Of a stretch of DNA of 64,000 nucleotides, positions 1-8,058 are shown piece after piece. Within the stretch, counting starts at the first letter, position 1, and each line of letters opens with the position of its first letter. Both the position numbers and the translations under genes were made by a program. Below the pieces are notes generated by a model. The model made no database searches and had not been told where the DNA came from. It was given only the letters and a program-made list of their open reading frames with translations. The DNA comes from Herbiconiux sp. L3-i23 (GTDB taxonomy: Bacteria > Actinomycetota > Actinomycetes > Actinomycetales > Microbacteriaceae). The stretch is taken from positions 2,480,001 through 2,544,000 of the forward strand of contig NZ_AP025737.1 of assembly GCF_023734115.1 (NCBI RefSeq), written 5' to 3'.

Positions 1-699
1 GGCACCGAGCTGCTCGATGCGGCCCGCGTTCATGACGGCGACCCGGTCGGCGACGGCGAGCGCCTCCTCCTGGTCGTGGGTGACGAAGAGGGTGGTGATG
101 CCGAGCTCGAGCTGGATGAGGCGGATCTGTTCGCGCAGCTGCACGCGCACCTTCGCGTCGAGCGCCGACAGCGGTTCGTCGAGCAGGAGCACGCGGGGAC
201 GGGTCACCAGGGCGCGGGCGAGAGCGACGCGCTGCTGCTGCCCGCCCGAGAGCTGGTGCGCGAACCGCTCCCCCTTGTCGCCGAGGCCGACCAGTTCGAG
301 CGCCTCGAGCGCGCGCTGACGTCGCTCGGCCGAGGCGACCTTGCGCATCCGCAGCCCGTACTCGACGTTCGCAATCGAGGTCATGTGCGGGAACAGCGAG
401 TACGACTGGAAGACCATGCCCATGTCGCGCTTGTTCGTGGGGATGCGCGCCACATCGTCGCCGTCGATGAGGATCTCGCCCGAGTCGATGCGCTCGAGCC
501 CGGCGAGGCTGCGCAGCGCGGTCGTCTTGCCGCAGCCGGAGGGGCCGAGCAGGGCGATGAACTCGCCGGGGGCCAGCCGGAGGTCGATCCCGTCGAGCGC
601 ACGAGCTGCGCCGTAGGTCTTGACGACGCCGCGCAGCTCGACGGCGGCAGAGCGGCTCTGCGACGGCGCGGCCGAAGGGGTGGGAGTGAGAGTGGTCAC
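1..699 (-). CDS. ABC transporter ATP-binding protein (PotA/FbpC-type), partial
   Basis: This is the energy-coupling ATPase of the importer whose permeases and binding protein lie immediately upstream. It begins at GTG 699, overlapping the permease stop as GTGA, and runs off the left window edge after 233 readable residues. Walker A (GPSGCGKTT, residues 52-60), the Q-loop (FQSYSLFPH), the signature (LSGGQQQ), Walker B (LLLDEP) and the H-loop (VTHDQ) are all visible, so the nucleotide-binding domain is intact. The C-terminal regulatory domain lies outside the window. The family serves polyamines, ferric iron, thiamine or phosphonates, and the sequence does not decide which. Confidence 0.9.
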   Translation of the reverse strand, partial: MTTLTPTPSAAPSQSRSAAVELRGVVKTYGAARALDGIDLRLAPGEFIALLGPSGCGKTTALRSLAGLERIDSGEILIDGDDVARIPTNKRDMGMVFQSYSLFPHMTSIANVEYGLRMRKVASAERRQRALEALELVGLGDKGERFAHQLSGGQQQRVALARALVTRPRVLLLDEPLSALDAKVRVQLREQIRLIQLELGITTLFVTHDQEEALAVADRVAVMNAGRIEQLGA

Positions 700-1487
700 G
701 ATGTCCTTCGAGAGGTGCGGCCCGCGCCGACGCGGCCGATGACGATGAGGAGGAGGAATGCGAACAGCAGCGCCAGGAGCGTGAAGATCACGGCACCGAA
801 CGGATCCTGCTTGCTCACCACGAGCAGCGAGGTCTGCAGGTTGACGCGGCTGAGCAGCGAGGCGAACGTGAACTCGCCGAGCACGACGGCGACGGAGATG
901 AGCGCCGCGGCGAGCACCCCGCGTCGCAGGTTCGGCAGGATCACCCGCAGCAGCGTGGTCACCCACCCCGCGCCGAGCGAGCGCGACGCCTCGGCGAGGG
1001 TGGTGACATCGACCGCGTCGAGGTTCGCCTGGATGGCCCGGTAGGAGAACGGCAGCACGAGGACGACGTAGGCGAGCGCCAGGGTCCAGATCCCGGAGCC
1101 GAAGGTGCGCGACAGCACCTGGTAGATCGGCGCCAAGCCGACGACGAGCACGATGGCCGGCACCGAGATCGGCAGCAGGCAGAGGAACTCCATGATCGGG
1201 CGCACTTTCGGGAAGCGCAGCCGCACGAGCACCATGGTCGGCACGAGAAGCAGCAGCATCACGAGCACCGTGACAAGAGCGAGCACGAGCGAGTTGCCGA
1301 GGCCGCGGAAGACCGGCGTGTAGGCGCGCGCCTCCTCCGGGTCGAAGAGCGCGAGCCAGCGGTCGAGGGTGAGACCGCCCTCGAGGCCGCCGCGGAGGGT
1401 GAAGGCGATCATCCCGACGATCGGGATGGCGAAGACCAGGCCGACGAGGCCGAGGATGGCGATGCGGGTGACGCGCGAGGGGTTCAT
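696..1487 (-). CDS. ABC transporter permease (PotC/FbpB-type second permease)
   Basis: A 263-residue integral membrane protein with about six hydrophobic segments and a binding-protein-dependent transport fold; the EAA-like loop reads EASRSLGAGWVTTLLRVILPNLRRG in two short blocks (residues about 180-205). It probably pairs with the permease upstream. The start at ATG 1487 overlaps the upstream permease stop by 4 bp (ATGA), and the open frame upstream of it is only a shadow of that gene. It is the third gene of a four-gene importer operon. Substrate is unassigned. Confidence 0.88.
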   Translation of the reverse strand: MNPSRVTRIAILGLVGLVFAIPIVGMIAFTLRGGLEGGLTLDRWLALFDPEEARAYTPVFRGLGNSLVLALVTVLVMLLLLVPTMVLVRLRFPKVRPIMEFLCLLPISVPAIVLVVGLAPIYQVLSRTFGSGIWTLALAYVVLVLPFSYRAIQANLDAVDVTTLAEASRSLGAGWVTTLLRVILPNLRRGVLAAALISVAVVLGEFTFASLLSRVNLQTSLLVVSKQDPFGAVIFTLLALLFAFLLLIVIGRVGAGRTSRRTS

Positions 1488-2440
1488 CGCTGCCACCTCG
1501 ACGCCCGGCGCTGCAGCACGGCGTAGAGCGACATGACGATCGCCATGATGACGATCATCCCGAGCGCGAGTGCGCCCGCGAGGTTCGCCCGGCCGAGCAG
1601 GACCTCGCTCGACAGGGCTCCACGGATCTGCAACGGCACGATCGGCGATCCCTGGCTGATCAGCGCGGCGGCGGTGCCGTAAGCCGAGAAGGCGTTCGCG
1701 AAGAGCAGCAGCAGGCTGCCGAAGAACGACGGGGCGAGGACGGGCATGCCGATCTTCGTCCAGAAGGCGAGACGGGATCCGCCGAGCGTCGCGTTGGCCT
1801 CGGCCCACTGCGGCTTCAGCGCCTCGAGAGCGGGGAGGAACGTGATGATCATGAGCGGAATCTGGAAGTACAGGTACGGCAGCACGAGGCCCGGCAGGTC
1901 GTAGAGCCAGATGCCGCCCTCGTAGATGTCGAGGCCAGCGTCCCGCAGCAGCAGGGTGAGCACGCCCTGGGCGCCGATGACGGCGATGAAGGCGAAGGCG
2001 AGCATGACGCCCGCGAACTGCGCGAGGACACCGGATGCGGCGTCGACGAACGAGCGCAGCGCGCCGGCGGGTCGGGTGCCGACCAGTGCGTAGCAGACGA
2101 GGGCGCCGACGATGGCGCCGACGACGGCGGTGACGGCCGAGAGGAGGAGGGTATTCGAGAAGGTTTGGACGATGACCGGGTCACCGAGCGCCGCGACGTT
2201 GTCGAAGGTGAAGGCGCCCTCGGCGTCGAAGAACCCGGTGCCGACCGCCAGCAGGGTCGGCAGGGCGAGGAAGATGACCACGTAGGCGCCGAACGGCAGC
2301 AGGCCGAGGCTCGCGAGCCAGCCGCGGTTCTTGCGCGAAGCGGGAACGTCCCCGGAGGCGGGGACGTGTGCGGGCGACCCCGAGACGGGGGCGCTCACTG
2401 TGAGCACCCCCGCCGCGGTCGCGTCGGTGTTCGACGTCAC
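1484..2440 (-). CDS. ABC transporter permease (PotB-type first permease)
   Basis: A 318-residue membrane protein with an N-terminal tail rich in Ala, Ser and Pro, then about six membrane segments and a central EAA-type loop (ANATLGGSRLAFWTKIGMPVL, split here as ANATLGGS and KIGMPVL). The GTG at 2440 is chosen because it lies just past the binding-protein stop at 2460 and gives a normal family length. A longer in-frame extension to 2629 would run antisense-like through the upstream coding sequence with Arg/Pro-rich shadow composition. It forms the channel together with the next permease. Confidence 0.87.
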   Translation of the reverse strand: MTSNTDATAAGVLTVSAPVSGSPAHVPASGDVPASRKNRGWLASLGLLPFGAYVVIFLALPTLLAVGTGFFDAEGAFTFDNVAALGDPVIVQTFSNTLLLSAVTAVVGAIVGALVCYALVGTRPAGALRSFVDAASGVLAQFAGVMLAFAFIAVIGAQGVLTLLLRDAGLDIYEGGIWLYDLPGLVLPYLYFQIPLMIITFLPALEALKPQWAEANATLGGSRLAFWTKIGMPVLAPSFFGSLLLLFANAFSAYGTAAALISQGSPIVPLQIRGALSSEVLLGRANLAGALALGMIVIMAIVMSLYAVLQRRASRWQR

Positions 2441-2459
2441 TTCGTTACTGACCGGCTCG

Positions 2460-3602
2460 TTACTGAACGGCCGAGGCCCAGTTCTCGCCGAGCAGCGTTG
2501 CGGCCGCCTCGGACTGCTCCTGGGTGGGGACGACGGTCTCCTCGGGAACCTCGGGGAGCGCGTCGTAGAGGTCGGAGTCGATCGTGCCGGCCTCGACCAT
2601 GGCCTCGGCGCGGACGGGACGGGCGCCACCCTTCAGCCAGAGGTTCTGCACCTCATCGCTGTAGAGGAACTCCTGCCAGAGACGCGCGGCCGCGGGGTGC
2701 GGGGCGTTCTTGTTGATGGCCTGGTTGTAGTAGCCGGCGTAACCGGTGCCGGGCAGGACCACGACCTCCCAGTTGCGCTGACCCTCGAGCTCGGCCGTGA
2801 GACCGGCGTTCAGGTAGTCCCAGTCGAACACGACGGGGGTCTCACCCGAGGTGATCGTCGAGGTGTCGGGGTCGACCTTCAGGAAGTTGCCCGCGGCGTT
2901 CAGCTCGCTGAAGAAGTCGATTCCGGGCTGGAAGTCGTCGACCGATCCACCGTTCTGCACCGACGCGAGGCCGACGGCTGCGAAGGCGGAGCCGGCCTGG
3001 GTCGGGTCGCCGTTCAGCGCGACCTTGCCCGCGTACTCGGCGCCGAGGAGGTCCTCGAGCGACTCGGGGGCCGGCACGGCGTCGGGGTCGTAGCCGATCG
3101 ACATGTAGCCGCCGTAGTCGCCGACCCAGAGGCCCGACTGCTCCTTGAGGGCGTCGGGGATGTCGTCCCAGGTCTCTACCTGGTACGGCGCGAACATGTC
3201 GGTGTTGGCGAGCGCGACGGCGGCGCCGAGGTCGAACACGTCGGGCGCGGTGTCCTGGCCCTCGAGGTTGGTGGCGGCGTCGATCTCGTCCTGGCTCGAC
3301 CCGTCGGGGTTCGCCTCGTTGATGGTGATCTCGGGGTACTTCTCGGCGAACAGGTCGAGGATCTCGCCGTAGTTCGCCCAGTTGCGGGGCAGCGCGATGA
3401 CGTTGAGCGCGCCTTCGGCCTTGGCGGCCTCTTCGAGGGCGGCCATGTCGCCGAAGTCGGCGAGGCTGGTGGCCGTCGCCGCGGCGGTTCCGTCGGTGCC
3501 TTCGGCCGGGGTCGCCGAGCAGCCGGCGAGGGTCAGGCCGGCGACACCGAGGACGGCGAGAGAAGCGAGCGCGGTGCGCATGCTCTTCACGGGGTTCTCC
3601 AT
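2460..3602 (-). CDS. extracellular solute-binding lipoprotein of the polyamine/iron/phosphonate ABC importer
   Basis: This is the periplasmic-type binding protein, lipid-anchored outside the membrane. A signal peptide ends in the lipobox LAGC. The mature part is a type-2 periplasmic fold with blocks such as DVFDLGAAVALAN and GYYNQAINKNAPHP typical of PotD/AfuA/PhnS-like proteins. ATG 3602 is used here, but ATG 3581 (MRTALASL...) is also credible: it gives a classical signal peptide and has GGAGAA about 13 nt upstream. First gene of the importer operon. A TACGTT hexamer at 3657-3662 (minus) may be its -10. Ligand is not determinable from sequence. Confidence 0.88.
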   Translation of the reverse strand: MENPVKSMRTALASLAVLGVAGLTLAGCSATPAEGTDGTAAATATSLADFGDMAALEEAAKAEGALNVIALPRNWANYGEILDLFAEKYPEITINEANPDGSSQDEIDAATNLEGQDTAPDVFDLGAAVALANTDMFAPYQVETWDDIPDALKEQSGLWVGDYGGYMSIGYDPDAVPAPESLEDLLGAEYAGKVALNGDPTQAGSAFAAVGLASVQNGGSVDDFQPGIDFFSELNAAGNFLKVDPDTSTITSGETPVVFDWDYLNAGLTAELEGQRNWEVVVLPGTGYAGYYNQAINKNAPHPAAARLWQEFLYSDEVQNLWLKGGARPVRAEAMVEAGTIDSDLYDALPEVPEETVVPTQEQSEAAATLLGENWASAVQ

Positions 3603-3778
3603 TCTTGGCCGGCGGCTGCCCGTGCTGTGGTCGGGACGCGAACCACCGGCGGACCGAACGTAGGACCGCTCCGCTACGGCAGAGCGACGGAGAGGTGAAC
3701 ACCGGGTGCACGCTGGCGGAGCACTCGAGGCGGGGCGTCAGGGAGCGGTGTCGGGCGTCGGGTCTAGTGTCGAGCGCG

Positions 3779-5101
3779 ATGGCGACCGCAGCGGTGGAGA
3801 CGATGACGGCGGCTGCCGCGCGGCGCACCGCGCTCGCGGCGCAGGGCTTCGGCAGGCCCTCCGTGCCGCATCCGGGCACCCGTCAACTGAACGGGCTCAT
3901 CGACCGACTGGGGCTGCTGCAGATCGACTCGGTCAACGTGTTCGAGCGCAGCCACTACCTGCCGGTCTTCGCCCGTCTCGGCGCGTACGACCGCTCCCTG
4001 CTCGACCGTCAGCTGTTCTCTCCTCCCGGGCGGTACGTCGAGTACCTCGCCCACGTCGCCTGCTTCGTGCCGGTCACGAGCTGGCCGCTGTTCCGGTGGC
4101 GCATGGAGCAGTACCGCGAGAAGCACACGGCGACCGACCCGTGGGTCGCCGCGAACGGGGACATGCTCGACTGGCTGCGCGCCGAACTCGCCGCGAACGG
4201 GCCGATGGCGGCCAGCGAGATCGAGCACGACGCGAACAAGCGCCGCGGGCCCTGGTGGGGCTGGAGCGACGTGAAGGAAGGGCTCGAGTACCTCTTCTGG
4301 TGGGGCGAGGTCGTCTCCGCCGGCCGCACGCGGTTCGAGCGACGGTACGGACTGGCCGAACAGGTGCTGCCCGCAGACATCCTCGAAGTCGACATCCCCC
4401 GCGAGGACGCGTTCCGCGAACTGCTCCGCCGCGCGGCGATCGCCCACGGCGTCGGCACCGCGAAAGACCTCGCCGACTACTACCGGCTCAAGGGTCCGGC
4501 CGTGAAGACGGCGCTGCGCGAACTCGAAGACAGCGGCGAGCTGATCCCGATCGCGGTGAAGGGCTGGGAACGCGGCGGCAAGCCGCTCGAAGCCTGGCGT
4601 CACCGCGACGCTCGCGTACCTCGACGCATCGAGTCCGCTGCGCTGCTGTCCCCGTTCGATCCCGTGGTCTGGGAGCGCGACCGCACCGAGCGGATGTTCG
4701 GGTTCCGGTACCGCATCGAGATCTACACGCCCGAGCCGAAGCGCGAGTACGGCTACTACGTGCTGCCCGTGCTGATCGACGACGAGCTCGTCGCCCGGGT
4801 CGACCTGAAGAGCGACCGTCAGGCGGGGGTGCTGCGAGTCCAGTCGGCGTGGAGCGAGAACGGTGCCGCCGAACAGCATGTGGAGCGCATCGCCGCCCTC
4901 CTCGCCTCGGCGGCCGAGTGGCAGGGACTCGACCGTGTCGAGGTGATGGGCCGCGGCACTCTCGCCCCGACCCTGGCGACTGTCATCTCCCCCGCCGCCC
5001 GCCCCGCGCAGCGATACGAAGGAGCGGTGCCCCCTTCGTATCGCTTCGCGGGGCGGGGCGGCTCGGGCGGGGCTGCTAGAACTCGCCGCCGATCCGGGTG
5101 A
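3779..5101 (+). CDS. YcaQ-like winged-helix DNA glycosylase
   Basis: A 440-residue member of the HTH_42/YcaQ-AlkZ family, whose characterised members unhook DNA interstrand crosslinks and remove alkylated bases. The catalytic-type motif is QID at residues 48-50 (QxD subclass, as in E. coli YcaQ, rather than the QxQ of self-resistance enzymes). The start is ATG 3779, with TAGTGT at 3765-3770, 8 nt upstream, suggesting a nearly leaderless mRNA. Oddity: roughly the last 34 residues are encoded by a strong hairpin repeat (4998-5057), and the frame then overlaps the 3' end of the convergent htpX gene by 26 bp. That tail is probably not ancestral. Confidence 0.85.
   Translation: MATAAVETMTAAAARRTALAAQGFGRPSVPHPGTRQLNGLIDRLGLLQIDSVNVFERSHYLPVFARLGAYDRSLLDRQLFSPPGRYVEYLAHVACFVPVTSWPLFRWRMEQYREKHTATDPWVAANGDMLDWLRAELAANGPMAASEIEHDANKRRGPWWGWSDVKEGLEYLFWWGEVVSAGRTRFERRYGLAEQVLPADILEVDIPREDAFRELLRRAAIAHGVGTAKDLADYYRLKGPAVKTALRELEDSGELIPIAVKGWERGGKPLEAWRHRDARVPRRIESAALLSPFDPVVWERDRTERMFGFRYRIEIYTPEPKREYGYYVLPVLIDDELVARVDLKSDRQAGVLRVQSAWSENGAAEQHVERIAALLASAAEWQGLDRVEVMGRGTLAPTLATVISPAARPAQRYEGAVPPSYRFAGRGGSGGAARTRRRSG
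4998..5057. repeat. REP-like hairpin inside the 3' end of the glycosylase gene
   Basis: Inverted repeat with 25-bp arms (4998-5022 and 5033-5057) carrying one mismatch, and a 10-nt loop. The inner arm, GCGATACGAAGG / CCTTCGTATCGC, is the same as in the tandem elements at 58430-58686, so this is a member of that family. It lies just before the convergent end of htpX, where a bidirectional terminator would be useful. Confidence 0.85.
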
Positions 5102-5960
5102 GGCGCTTGATGCGGTCGGCGAGCGGCGGGTGGGTGGCGAAGAGGCGGGCGACGACACCGGGTTTCATCGGGTCGGCGATCCACAGGTGCGCCATAGACG
5201 AGTTCTGCCGCCGCATCGGGCGACCGTACTCCCCCAGCTTCTGCAGCGCGCTCGCCAACGCCTCGGGGTGACGGGTCGTCAGCGCGCCCGTCGCGTCCGC
5301 GAGGTACTCGCGCTGACGTGACACCGCCAGCTGCACCAGGCTCGCGACGAGCGGCGCGACGATCATCGCCGCCAGCCCGAAGATGAGCACGATCGGGTTG
5401 CTGTTGTTGTTGCGGTTGCCGCCGAAGAACGCCATCCGGGCGAGGAGGTCGGAGAGGATTCCGACCGCGACGACGAGCCCGTAGACGACCATCGAGACCC
5501 GGATGTCGTAGTTGCGAACGTGCCCGAGCTCGTGCGCCATGACGCCCTCGAGCTCGGCGTCGTCCATGATGTCGAGCAGCCCGGTGGTCGCCGCGACCGA
5601 CGCGTGCTTCGGGTCGCGGCCCGTCGCGAACGCGTTGGGGGCCGGATCGTTGACCACATAGACCTTCGGCATCGGGGTTCCCGTGGTGATCGACAGGTTC
5701 TCGACGATGCGCCAGAGGCGCGGGTTGTCCGACTTCTGGATCGGCACCGCTCCCGCCATCGACAGCGCTTCACTGCTGGCGAGGAAGTACTGGAACGCCG
5801 CGAAGCCGATGGCACCGAGCACGACGAGGATCGCGATCGAGTAGTCGCCGGGGCGCCCGTAGATGTACTGCGCGAGCAGCCCGAGTCCACCGATCAGAAC
5901 GATGAAGAACAGCAGGATGAAGACCGTGTTGCGTTTGTTCTTCGCGATCGCGCTGTACAT
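5076..5960 (-). CDS. htpX: M48 family membrane metalloprotease HtpX
   Basis: Zinc protease of the cytoplasmic membrane that degrades misfolded membrane proteins. At 294 residues it has the normal family length. Two N-terminal membrane helices (about 12-32 and 42-60) are followed by the catalytic HELGH at 143-147 and the third zinc ligand Glu218 in the REYLAD motif, with two further hydrophobic segments between them. TAGAAT at 5967-5972 lies 6 nt upstream of ATG 5960, a leaderless promoter layout. Upstream on the same strand is lemA, a very common partner. The two genes are separated by a hairpin repeat, so they may be uncoupled. Confidence 0.95.
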   Translation of the reverse strand: MYSAIAKNKRNTVFILLFFIVLIGGLGLLAQYIYGRPGDYSIAILVVLGAIGFAAFQYFLASSEALSMAGAVPIQKSDNPRLWRIVENLSITTGTPMPKVYVVNDPAPNAFATGRDPKHASVAATTGLLDIMDDAELEGVMAHELGHVRNYDIRVSMVVYGLVVAVGILSDLLARMAFFGGNRNNNSNPIVLIFGLAAMIVAPLVASLVQLAVSRQREYLADATGALTTRHPEALASALQKLGEYGRPMRRQNSSMAHLWIADPMKPGVVARLFATHPPLADRIKRLTRIGGEF

Positions 5961-6014
5961 GAGTGGATTCTATTGAGGCCGTTCACCAGGGCCGGCCGCC
6001 CCCACCGACAAGCG

Positions 6015-6068
6015 ACTCGCCCACTTCACCCCGTCTCGGCGGGCCGGGACGGGGTGAAGTGGGCGAGT
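6015..6068. repeat. H-type hairpin repeat, copy 1
   Basis: Perfect 20-bp inverted repeat (arms 6015-6034 and 6049-6068) with a 14-nt loop, between lemA and htpX. The same arms with a different 14-nt loop occur at 48412-48467. It could act as a terminator for lemA, although no T-run follows on either strand. Confidence 0.9.
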
Positions 6069-6074
6069 GAGGTG

Positions 6075-6641
6075 TTAGAACTGGACGCGGGGAGGCTCGG
6101 CGATGGCGGCCGGCTCGGAGACCTCGAAGAACTCGCGCTCGGTGAAGCCGAGGCTCTTCGCGAACAGGTTGTTCGGGAACACCTTGATCTTCGTGTTCAG
6201 CTCGCGGACGCCGCCGTTGTAGAAGCGGCGGGCGGCCTGGATCTTGTCCTCGGTGTCGACCAGCTCGCTCTGCAGCTGGAGGAAGTTCTGGCTCGCCTGC
6301 AGCTGCGGGTACGCCTCGGCGACCGCGAAGACGCTCTTCAGCGCGGCCTGCATGTGGTCCTCGGCGACGGAGGCCTGACCGGGGGTCGTCGCGGACAGCG
6401 TCTCGGCTCGCGCGGCGGTCACCGCCTCGAACACCCCGCGCTCGTGCGTGGCGTAACCCTTGACCGTCTCGATGAGGTTCGGGATGAGGTCGGCGCGACG
6501 CTTCAGCTGCACCGTGATGTCGCTCCACGCCTCGTCGACGCGGACGCCCAGCGTGACGAGCGAGTTGTAGGTCGCCCACAGGTAGATACCTGCGATGACG
6601 ACGAGCGCGACGACGATGAGGATCGGAATGAGGATCTCCAT
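6075..6641 (-). CDS. lemA: LemA family protein
   Basis: A 188-residue membrane-anchored helical protein: one N-terminal hydrophobic helix (about 5-25), then long amphipathic helices with the LemA signature (YNSLV, RRADLIPNLIETVKGY, YNGGVRELN). The cellular role of the family is poorly defined, and it often sits beside HtpX, as here. ATG 6641 has TAGGAT at 6648-6653, 6 nt upstream, indicating a leaderless transcript. The hairpin at 6015-6068 directly follows its stop codon. Confidence 0.92.
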   Translation of the reverse strand: MEILIPILIVVALVVIAGIYLWATYNSLVTLGVRVDEAWSDITVQLKRRADLIPNLIETVKGYATHERGVFEAVTAARAETLSATTPGQASVAEDHMQAALKSVFAVAEAYPQLQASQNFLQLQSELVDTEDKIQAARRFYNGGVRELNTKIKVFPNNLFAKSLGFTEREFFEVSEPAAIAEPPRVQF

Positions 6642-6726
6642 GGCGTCATCCTAGCCAAGGGACCCTCAGCGACGATCTGCGTCCCACCGCTCTCCCAGAA
6701 CGTTCCTGGTTTGCGGTGCGCGGCGG

Positions 6727-8058
6727 TCAGCTGCCGAGAACCTGCTCAAGGTAAGGGTTCGAGAAGATCCGCTGCGGGTCGAGCCGATCGCGCAGCGCGG
6801 CGAACTCCTCGAACCGCGGATAGCTCGGCTGCAGCACCTCGGCGGTGAGCGTGTGGTACTTGCCCCAGTGCGGCCGTCCGCCGAGCGCGACGCAGACCTC
6901 TTCGACCGCCGCGAAGTACTCGGCGTACGGCTCGCGGAAGTAGCGGTGCACGGCCAGGTAGCCGGTGGCGCGGCCGTTCGCGGGTGACATCCAGATGTCG
7001 TCTCCGGCCGAGAACCGGATCTCGAGCGGGAAGGAGATCCGGAAGCCGCGACGGTCGATGACGTCGCGGACCCGCTCCAGCGCCTCGGCCAGGTTCTCGG
7101 CGGGCAGCGCGTACTCCTGTTCGACGAAGCGGACGGTGCGCCGGGCGACGAACACCCGGTGGGACCGGTCGGAGTACTCCCGCTGCGCGACGGCGGAGCT
7201 CGTGAGGCGGTTCATGGTCGGCACGAGTTGCGGCGCGAGTGCACCCAGCCGGCAGAGCGCGCCGTAGACGGTGTTGCCGAGGAACTCGTCGTCGAACCAG
7301 CGCCGCGCGTCGGACGGCGGCCGCACGGTCGAGTGCCCGGGGAGGCGCGTGTTGGTCTTCACCAGGGCGCGTTCGGTATGCGGGAACCAGTAGATGTCGA
7401 GGTGGTCCGACTGCAGCGATCGCTCGTGCAGGGCGGGGATCAGCGTCGCCAGCGGCTCGTTCTGCTCTCGCGCGAGGAGGACGAATGCGGGGACGCACTG
7501 CAGCGTGACCTCGACGACGATGCCGAGGGCGCCGAGCCCGACGGCGACGGCGTGCAGCAGCTCGGGGTCGGTGCGGCGATCGGCGGTGAGCAGCTCGCCG
7601 TCGCCGGTGACGAGGGTCAAGGCCACGACCTGGGTGGCGAGCGCACCGAAACCCGAACCGCTTCCGTGCGTTCCGGTCGAGATAGCCCCCGCGATGCTCT
7701 GCTCGTCGATGTCGCCGAGATTCTCCATGGCCAACCCGTGCGGCGCGAGGAGGGCGGGGATCTCCCGCAGCCTCGTTCCTGCGGCGAAGGTGGCCGTGCC
7801 CGTCGCCGTGTCGACGGCGAGGAGGCCGCGCAGGTTCTCGAGGTCGACCTGGACGTCGACGGGGACGGCGATGGCGCTGAAGCTGTGACCGGCGCCGATG
7901 GGCTTGACCCGGCGCCCCTCGGCGGCGGCGCGGACGACCAGCTCCGACACCTCGGCGATGCTCGAGGGCGTCACGACGCTCGACGCGACGGCTCGCTGAT
8001 TGCGGGCCCAGTTGGCCCACGGCCGGTCGACCGGCGCCGCGCTCGCTCTCGCCGTCAC
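6727..8058 (-). CDS. FAD-dependent D-arabinono-1,4-lactone / aldonolactone oxidase
   Basis: A 443-residue flavoenzyme of the vanillyl-alcohol-oxidase superfamily that oxidises sugar-derived 1,4-lactones. The FAD-binding PCMH domain is at the N-terminus (KPIGAGHSF at 52-60, STGTHGSG at about 127-134) and the ALO domain at the C-terminus, with the HWGK motif near residue 397. There is no signal peptide, so it is cytoplasmic. It is the last gene of a TetR-controlled operon; its GTG start (8058) overlaps the upstream stop as GTGA. The natural substrate is uncertain: bacterial members act on gulono-, galactono-, xylono- or arabinonolactone. Confidence 0.9.
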   Translation of the reverse strand: MTARASAAPVDRPWANWARNQRAVASSVVTPSSIAEVSELVVRAAAEGRRVKPIGAGHSFSAIAVPVDVQVDLENLRGLLAVDTATGTATFAAGTRLREIPALLAPHGLAMENLGDIDEQSIAGAISTGTHGSGSGFGALATQVVALTLVTGDGELLTADRRTDPELLHAVAVGLGALGIVVEVTLQCVPAFVLLAREQNEPLATLIPALHERSLQSDHLDIYWFPHTERALVKTNTRLPGHSTVRPPSDARRWFDDEFLGNTVYGALCRLGALAPQLVPTMNRLTSSAVAQREYSDRSHRVFVARRTVRFVEQEYALPAENLAEALERVRDVIDRRGFRISFPLEIRFSAGDDIWMSPANGRATGYLAVHRYFREPYAEYFAAVEEVCVALGGRPHWGKYHTLTAEVLQPSYPRFEEFAALRDRLDPQRIFSNPYLEQVLGS

